Shown in pieces: positions 59,608 through 64,000 of a DNA stretch of 64,000 nucleotides. The translations under genes and the position numbers were made by a program. This stretch comes from Gymnodinialimonas ceratoperidinii (GTDB lineage: Bacteria; Pseudomonadota; Alphaproteobacteria; Rhodobacterales; Rhodobacteraceae). The stretch is taken from the NCBI RefSeq assembly GCF_019297855.1, contig NZ_CP079194.1, positions 2,715,501 through 2,779,500 on the forward strand. Direction: 5' to 3'. Each line of letters starts with the position of its first letter. The first letter of the stretch is position 1. The notes under the pieces are model-generated. The model had not been told where the DNA came from. It saw nothing but the letters and a program-made list of their open reading frames with translations, and did no database searches.

Positions 59608-60479
59608 GGGAGCGATTCCAGCCGCCGCGCGATCTCGGCGATATGGGCAGGCCCGACCTCGCAGCAGCCGCCGATGATCGTGGCACCCTGCCCGACCCAC
59701 TCCATGACGTGATCGGCATAAGTCGCGGGGCCAAGGTCCTCGCGCGAGGTCAGGGCGTCGACCGTCGGGCTGTCTTCGAGGAACCCGGCGCTGATCTCGG
59801 TGAACCCGTTGGCATAGGCACCGAAGGGCACGCCGGCTTTCGCCAGTTCCGCCAGCGCGGCGGGCATCGCCTCGGGGATCGAGCAATTGGCCAGCAGAGC
59901 CGCCGCGCCGTCGCAGGCCGCGACCGCCTCGGCCAGCGGCTCGCCCGAGCGCAGGCGGCTGCCGTCCGTGTCGTCCACCGTGAAGGCGATCCAGACCGGC
60001 ACGCCATGGCCCGAGGCGCCTTCGAGCGCCGCCTTCGCATGGGCCACGGAGGCCACGGATTCGCAGATCAGCAGGTCGCAGAGCGGTGCCTGCAGCGCCG
60101 CCACCTCCGCGAACCGCGCCACCGCCTCCCCGTGTTCGGGCTGCAAATCCGGCCGATAGGACGCGCCGAGCGGCCCGATGGCCCCGGCCACGCGCCCCTT
60201 GCCATGGGCATCACGCGCCGCGCGCGCCTGTTCCAGCGCCAGACGGTGCAGCGCCTCGAACTCCTCCTCGACCCCGGCTTTCACCAGCCGGTCGCGGTGG
60301 ATCGCATAGGTGTTCGCCGTGGCCACCTGCGCGCCCGCGGCGAAGTAATCGGCATGGACCGCGCGCACGAGGTCGGGCGTGGCACGCATCACGTCCGTGG
60401 ACCACAGCGGCGTCGCCGGCGCGTCCGAGCGCGCGATCAACTCCTGCCCCATGCCGCCATCCAGAAGCGTGATCTCCAT
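59604..60479 (-). CDS. Homocysteine S-methyltransferase family protein (betaine- or S-methylmethionine-type)
   Basis: The 291-residue TIM-barrel protein has the zinc ligands of the family: Cys199 in LLANCSIPE and Cys272/Cys273 in IIGGCCEVGP. The start LLDGGMGQELI and GAIGPLGASYRP are typical. Members transfer a methyl group from betaine, dimethylsulfoniopropionate or S-methylmethionine to homocysteine, giving methionine. With a dimethylglycine-dehydrogenase-like gene upstream, betaine is an attractive donor (betaine to dimethylglycine). The gene lies 33 bases after it and overlaps the DUF2867 start. Confidence 0.85.
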   Translation of the reverse strand: MEITLLDGGMGQELIARSDAPATPLWSTDVMRATPDLVRAVHADYFAAGAQVATANTYAIHRDRLVKAGVEEEFEALHRLALEQARAARDAHGKGRVAGAIGPLGASYRPDLQPEHGEAVARFAEVAALQAPLCDLLICESVASVAHAKAALEGASGHGVPVWIAFTVDDTDGSRLRSGEPLAEAVAACDGAAALLANCSIPEAMPAALAELAKAGVPFGAYANGFTEISAGFLEDSPTVDALTSREDLGPATYADHVMEWVGQGATIIGGCCEVGPAHIAEIARRLESLP

Positions 60480-60512
60480 GCCGTTCTCCTTATCTGTGCC
60501 GGCGCGGCCCGC

Positions 60513-62963
60513 TCATGCCCGGATCCGCGCATTCTCCGCGTCCCAGATCGGCCCGTCGCCCAATACTGTCGCCTTACAGATATCGCCGTAGATGTTCACG
60601 TCCAGCTCCGTCCCCGGTTCCGCCAGATCCGCGCGCAGCATCGCCAGCGCGACCGAATGGCCGACCCGGTAGCCCCATGCCCCGCTGGTGGTCTCGCCCA
60701 CCACCTCGCCGCCGTGGGTGATGGTGGACATGTAGGGCGCGTCGGCCTCGCCCGCCTCGACCTTGAGGACCGCGAAGCGCTTCTTCGGACCCGATTGCTT
60801 TTCTGACAGCAGCGCCGCCTTGCCGGGGAAATCCTGCGGCTTGTCGAAGCGGATAAACCGCTCCATGCCGCCTTCCAACAGGCTGTAATCGGTCGAGAGG
60901 TCGCCCTTCCACGCGCGGTATCCCTTCTCGATCCGCAGCGCATTCAGCGCGAACATGCCAAACGGCGTGGCGCCCGCCTCCAGCACTGCGTCATAGAGTG
61001 CCGGGATATCCTCGTTCGCGGCGTGGATCTCCCACCCCAATTCGCCCGCGAAGGAGACCCGCGCCAGCGCGCAATCGATGCCCGCGACCTTGGCGACCTG
61101 GTGGCTCAGCCAACCAAGCGACAGGTCCGCCTCGGTTCCGATCTTCTCGAAGAGCGCGCGCGATTTCGGGCCGGTGACGATCAGCGTCGAGTAATCCCGC
61201 GTGTGATCGGTCAGGCTCACCCCGTCGGGCAGGCCCGCGCGCCAGAGCACCTCGTAGTCGTGCCATTGCGCCCCGGCGGCGGTGATCAGGGTGAAATGCT
61301 CCTCGCCGTGACGCAGCACCGACATCTCGGTCAGGATGCGCCCGCGACTGTCGGGGAAATAGGCGAGGTTCATCCGTCCGACCTTGGGCAGCGCCCCGGC
61401 GATGCGCCCGCGCAGCCATTCCGCCGCGCCCTCGCCGCTCAGGTTGAAGCGCGAGAAGCCCGGCAGGTCGAGCACGCCGACCCCGTCGCGCACCGCCTCG
61501 CATTCCTCGCGGACCCTCGGCTCCCACGGACCGTGACGCCCCCAGGTCTCGGTGGCCTCGAGCGAGGTGTCATCGCCCGGCTTGGCAAACCAGTTGGCCC
61601 GCTCCCAGCCGCCATAGGCGCCCATCTGGCCGCCCAGGGCGCGGACCTTCCCGTCAACGGGCGAGAGCTTCTTGTCGCGCCCCGCGGGCCAGGCCTTCCA
61701 GGGGAAATGCATCCCGTATTCGTGCCCGTAGGTCTCCAGCGCCTTCTCGAGGCAATAGTCGTGATCGGCGAAATCAGTATAGCGACGCGGATCGCAGGCC
61801 CACATGTCCCACTCGGTCTCGCCATGCATGATCCACTCCGACAGCACCTTGCCCGCGCCACCGCCCTGCACGATGCCGAAGGTGAAGGAGTGCGCCTCGA
61901 AGGCGTTCTCCACGCCGGGCATCGGCCCGATCATCGGCAGACCGTCCGGCGCATAGGGAATGGGCCCGTTGATGTTGCGCCCCACGCCGCCCTCGCCCAG
62001 CAGCGGCACCCGCGCCATGGCATCCTCGATGTACCACTCCAACCGGTCGAGATCGTCGGGGTAGAGCTGGAAGCTGAAGTCTTCCGGCATCGGGTCCTCG
62101 GGCGTCACCCAATGCGCCTTGCAGTTGCGCTCATAGGGCCCGAGGTTCAGCCCGTTCTTGTCCTGCCGGAGGTAATAGGAGCTGTCGACGTCGCGGATCA
62201 GCGGCAGCTTGCGGCCGTTGGCCTCGGTCCACTCCTTCACCGCCGGGATCTCCTCGGTCAGGAAATACTGGTGGCTCATCACCACCATCGGCACCTCGCG
62301 CCCGCCATAGGGCTTGAACCACTCCCCCACCCGCTGCGCATAATACCCGGCCGCGTTCACCACGTATTCGCAACGGATCTCGCCCTTCTCGGTCTCCACG
62401 ATCCACTCACCATTCTCCCGCCGCACACCAGTCGCCGGGGTGAACCGATGGATCTGCGCACCCAGATCCCGCGCGCCCTTGGCCAGCGCCTGGGTCAACT
62501 GCGCCGGGTCGATATCGCCGTCGTAGGGATCGTAAAGGATGCCGCTCAGGTCATGGGTCTCGAGGAACGGATACATCTCCTTCGCTTCCTCGTTCGACAG
62601 CATCGCCATGTCGATGCCCTGGTATTCCGCCATCCCCAGAACCCGCTGGAACTCCTGCGCGCGCTCCTTCGTGTGGCCGAGCCTCAGCGACCCAGTCACA
62701 TGATAATTCATCGGATAATCAACGTCATCGGCCAGCGTCCGATACATCTCCAGCGAGTAGCGCTGCATGTTCAACACCGCCCAGGAGGTCGAGAAGTTCG
62801 GACAATTCCCCGCCGCGTGCCAGGTCGAGCCCGCCGTCAATTCGTTCTTCTCCAAAAGCACGCAATCGGTCCATCCGCCCTTCGCCAGATGATAGAGCGA
62901 CGAGGTGCCAACCACCCCTCCGCCAATGATTACCACGCGTGCCGTCCGGGGCAGGTCTGCCAT
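60513..62963 (-). CDS. FAD-dependent dimethylglycine/sarcosine dehydrogenase-like protein (DAO-GcvT)
   Basis: The 816-residue protein has an N-terminal D-amino-acid-oxidase-type FAD domain (ARVVIIGGGVVGTSSLYHLA, VLLEKNELTAGSTWHAAGNC with the usual His for covalent FAD) and a C-terminal GcvT/aminomethyltransferase-like folate domain (RFNLSGEGAAEWLRGRIAGA, GELGWEIHAANEDIPALYD, LRIEKGYRAWKGDLSTDYSL). This two-domain form demethylates dimethylglycine or sarcosine and passes formaldehyde to tetrahydrofolate. Length matches. ATG 62963 (MADLPRTARV) was chosen; upstream in-frame sequence lies in the regulatory gap. It heads the operon opposite the LysR gene. Confidence 0.9.
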   Translation of the reverse strand: MADLPRTARVVIIGGGVVGTSSLYHLAKGGWTDCVLLEKNELTAGSTWHAAGNCPNFSTSWAVLNMQRYSLEMYRTLADDVDYPMNYHVTGSLRLGHTKERAQEFQRVLGMAEYQGIDMAMLSNEEAKEMYPFLETHDLSGILYDPYDGDIDPAQLTQALAKGARDLGAQIHRFTPATGVRRENGEWIVETEKGEIRCEYVVNAAGYYAQRVGEWFKPYGGREVPMVVMSHQYFLTEEIPAVKEWTEANGRKLPLIRDVDSSYYLRQDKNGLNLGPYERNCKAHWVTPEDPMPEDFSFQLYPDDLDRLEWYIEDAMARVPLLGEGGVGRNINGPIPYAPDGLPMIGPMPGVENAFEAHSFTFGIVQGGGAGKVLSEWIMHGETEWDMWACDPRRYTDFADHDYCLEKALETYGHEYGMHFPWKAWPAGRDKKLSPVDGKVRALGGQMGAYGGWERANWFAKPGDDTSLEATETWGRHGPWEPRVREECEAVRDGVGVLDLPGFSRFNLSGEGAAEWLRGRIAGALPKVGRMNLAYFPDSRGRILTEMSVLRHGEEHFTLITAAGAQWHDYEVLWRAGLPDGVSLTDHTRDYSTLIVTGPKSRALFEKIGTEADLSLGWLSHQVAKVAGIDCALARVSFAGELGWEIHAANEDIPALYDAVLEAGATPFGMFALNALRIEKGYRAWKGDLSTDYSLLEGGMERFIRFDKPQDFPGKAALLSEKQSGPKKRFAVLKVEAGEADAPYMSTITHGGEVVGETTSGAWGYRVGHSVALAMLRADLAEPGTELDVNIYGDICKATVLGDGPIWDAENARIRA

Positions 62964-63066
62964 CTCGTCTCTCCCGATGCGCCCCTCACCGGGGCGCCAA
63001 ATCCATTGCTCGGCCTCAGTATCACCAACCTGCCTCCCCACTTCAATCTGCCCGCCGCATATGTTT

Positions 63067-63085
63067 TAATCGACAAAACCGATTA
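63067..63085. promoter_or_regulatory. Putative LysR operator
   Basis: A perfect inverted repeat TAATCG-ACAAAAC-CGATTA (19 bp) contains the T-N11-A layout of LysR-type sites. It lies 104 bases upstream of the DMGDH-like start and 112 bases upstream of the LysR start, in an AT-rich patch of otherwise GC-rich DNA. Site assignment is inference from symmetry and position. Confidence 0.6.
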
Positions 63086-63132
63086 GGCCCCGCCCCCGCT
63101 CCCTTCATCTTGGCCGCTACAACTCCGGGGGA

Positions 63133-63167
63133 ATGCGGACCCCGCTCCGCATGGGGGCAGAGCCCCC
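63133..63167 (+). other. Tandem hairpins in the LysR leader
   Basis: ATGCGGA-CCCCGC-TCCGCAT (63133-63152) is followed directly by GGGGGC-AGA-GCCCCC (63153-63167), 30 bases before the LysR start. The second resembles the REP-like hairpin at 1055-1071. They may be an attenuator or a repeat element. Confidence 0.4.
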
Positions 63168-63197
63168 TCCGACCCCGCCACCGAAAGCCCCCGCCCC

Positions 63198-64000
63198 ATG
63201 CAGATCGACCAGATCGAAACCTTCCTCGACCTCCTCGACACCGGCTCCTTCAACCGCACCGCCGACCGGCTCGGCGTCACGCAATCGACCATCTCGGGCC
63301 GGGTGAAGGCGCTTGAGAAGGCCTTGGGCGAGCGCCTCTTCGAGCGCTCCCGCTCCGGCACCCAGCCCACCACCGCCGCGCTGCGCTTCGAGATCCACGC
63401 CCGCGTGCTGCGCCGCGCCTGGGCTGATGGGCGGGCCGACGTCAAACCCTTCGGCGCCGCCGTCATGCTGCGCATCGGCATCCAGCACGACCTGATCGAC
63501 AACCACGTGGCCGATTGGCTCGCCGCCCTGCGACAGGCGCTGCCCGATTGCGGCTTCTACGTCGACGGCGATTATTCCACCCAGATGTGCCGCGATCTGG
63601 AGACCGGGACCCTCGATCTCGGCGTCGTCTTCACCCCCCGCCCCTCGCCGGATCTCTATTTCGAGAGCATGGGCGACGTGGGCTACCGAATGGTCTCGGA
63701 CGCGCCGCGCCGGTTGGCCGAGGTCACGCCCGCCGATTACATCCTGCCCAGCTTCGCCCCCGCCTTCTCCCAGACCCACGCGACGCTGCTGCCCGGCCTC
63801 AGCCTCGGCAGCGTGTCGAGCGGTCAGGCCGCCGCCGTCCGCGGCCTCTTCCTTGCGCTCGGCGGCAGCACCTACCTGCCCGACGAGATGGCGCAGGCCC
63901 TTATCGCCGAAGGCACGGCCCACCCCGTCCCCGACGCGCCGCCGATCACCCAGCCGGTCTTCACCGCCATGCACCTGCGCAACCGCCACCGCGCGGGCTA
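63198..64000 (+). CDS. LysR-family transcriptional regulator (cut by window end)
   Basis: The visible 267 codons begin MQIDQIETFLDLLDTGSFNR followed by TADRLGVTQSTISGRVKALE, the LysR helix-turn-helix, and LFERSRSGTQPTTAALRF. The effector domain starts near residue 90 (MLRIGIQHDLIDNHVADWLA) and has FTPRPSPDLYFESMGDVGYR. The C-terminal 20-30 residues are probably beyond the window. The effector domain seems shorter in the linker than usual. It is divergent from the amine-catabolic operon with an operator-like repeat between, so it very probably controls that operon and itself. The inducer is likely a substrate of the operon. Confidence 0.9.
   Translation, partial: MQIDQIETFLDLLDTGSFNRTADRLGVTQSTISGRVKALEKALGERLFERSRSGTQPTTAALRFEIHARVLRRAWADGRADVKPFGAAVMLRIGIQHDLIDNHVADWLAALRQALPDCGFYVDGDYSTQMCRDLETGTLDLGVVFTPRPSPDLYFESMGDVGYRMVSDAPRRLAEVTPADYILPSFAPAFSQTHATLLPGLSLGSVSSGQAAAVRGLFLALGGSTYLPDEMAQALIAEGTAHPVPDAPPITQPVFTAMHLRNRHRAG

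Overview
The window is GC-rich, densely coded DNA from an alphaproteobacterium, almost certainly the Rhodobacteraceae (Roseobacter group). The evidence is a complete Rhodobacter-type gene transfer agent (GTA) cluster, an Irr-type Fur regulator divergent from fabA, fabA/fabB/fabI grouping, rpsF-rpsR-rplI without ssb, and many ATGA/GTGA stop-start overlaps. No tRNA, rRNA, CRISPR array or transposon was seen.

Layout. 1-4.4 kb (minus): end of an alpha/beta hydrolase gene, a haloacid dehalogenase, then fabA, an M50-like membrane protease, fabB and fabI. 4.6-8.9 kb (plus): irr, a GAF/HWE sensor kinase, typA, and a PRC-barrel protein. 8.9-9.7 kb: cysE. 9.8-25.0 kb (minus): a full GTA structural cluster from small terminase to the tail-tip megaprotein plus a DUF2793 protein, with every reading frame intact. 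25.5-30.8 kb (minus): mltG, fabF, acpP, fabG, a small membrane protein, fabD. 32.3-34.8 kb (plus): rpsF-rpsR-rplI and a secreted PQQ-type sugar dehydrogenase.

The most unusual part is 30.9-53.4 kb. Five proteins in it carry seven copies of one small beta-rich module with four cysteines at nearly fixed spacing. Three are exported: a pilin-like anchored protein, a single-module protein and a three-module protein with Pro/Val linkers. Two are transmembrane Ser/Thr kinases whose periplasmic part is a long coiled coil ending in the module. The second kinase also has what looks like a beta-propeller. A Tyr/dual-specificity-type phosphatase lies between the kinases. Convergent to them is an operon with three FHA proteins (one fused to a flavoprotein-like oxidoreductase, one with a zinc ribbon), a membrane PP2C phosphatase, a small membrane protein and a TSUP transporter. 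I read this as a phospho-signalling island with matched secreted and sensor modules. I do not recognise it as a named system. rpsF-rplI, the sugar dehydrogenase, two unknown secreted proteins and tig are interleaved.

53.5-64 kb is a one-carbon/methylamine-type catabolic operon (minus) divergent from a LysR regulator (plus, cut by the window end): an FAD/GcvT-type dimethylglycine-dehydrogenase-like protein, a homocysteine S-methyltransferase-like protein, a DUF2867 protein, an isocitrate lyase/PEP mutase-family protein, a non-pyrrolysine MttB-family methyltransferase, an M19-like protein lacking part of its metal site, a 565-residue protein I do not recognise, and a DUF3726-like protein. A perfect 19-bp inverted repeat between the LysR gene and the operon is the likely operator.

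All functional calls come from reading sequences by eye; no database search or structure prediction was run.
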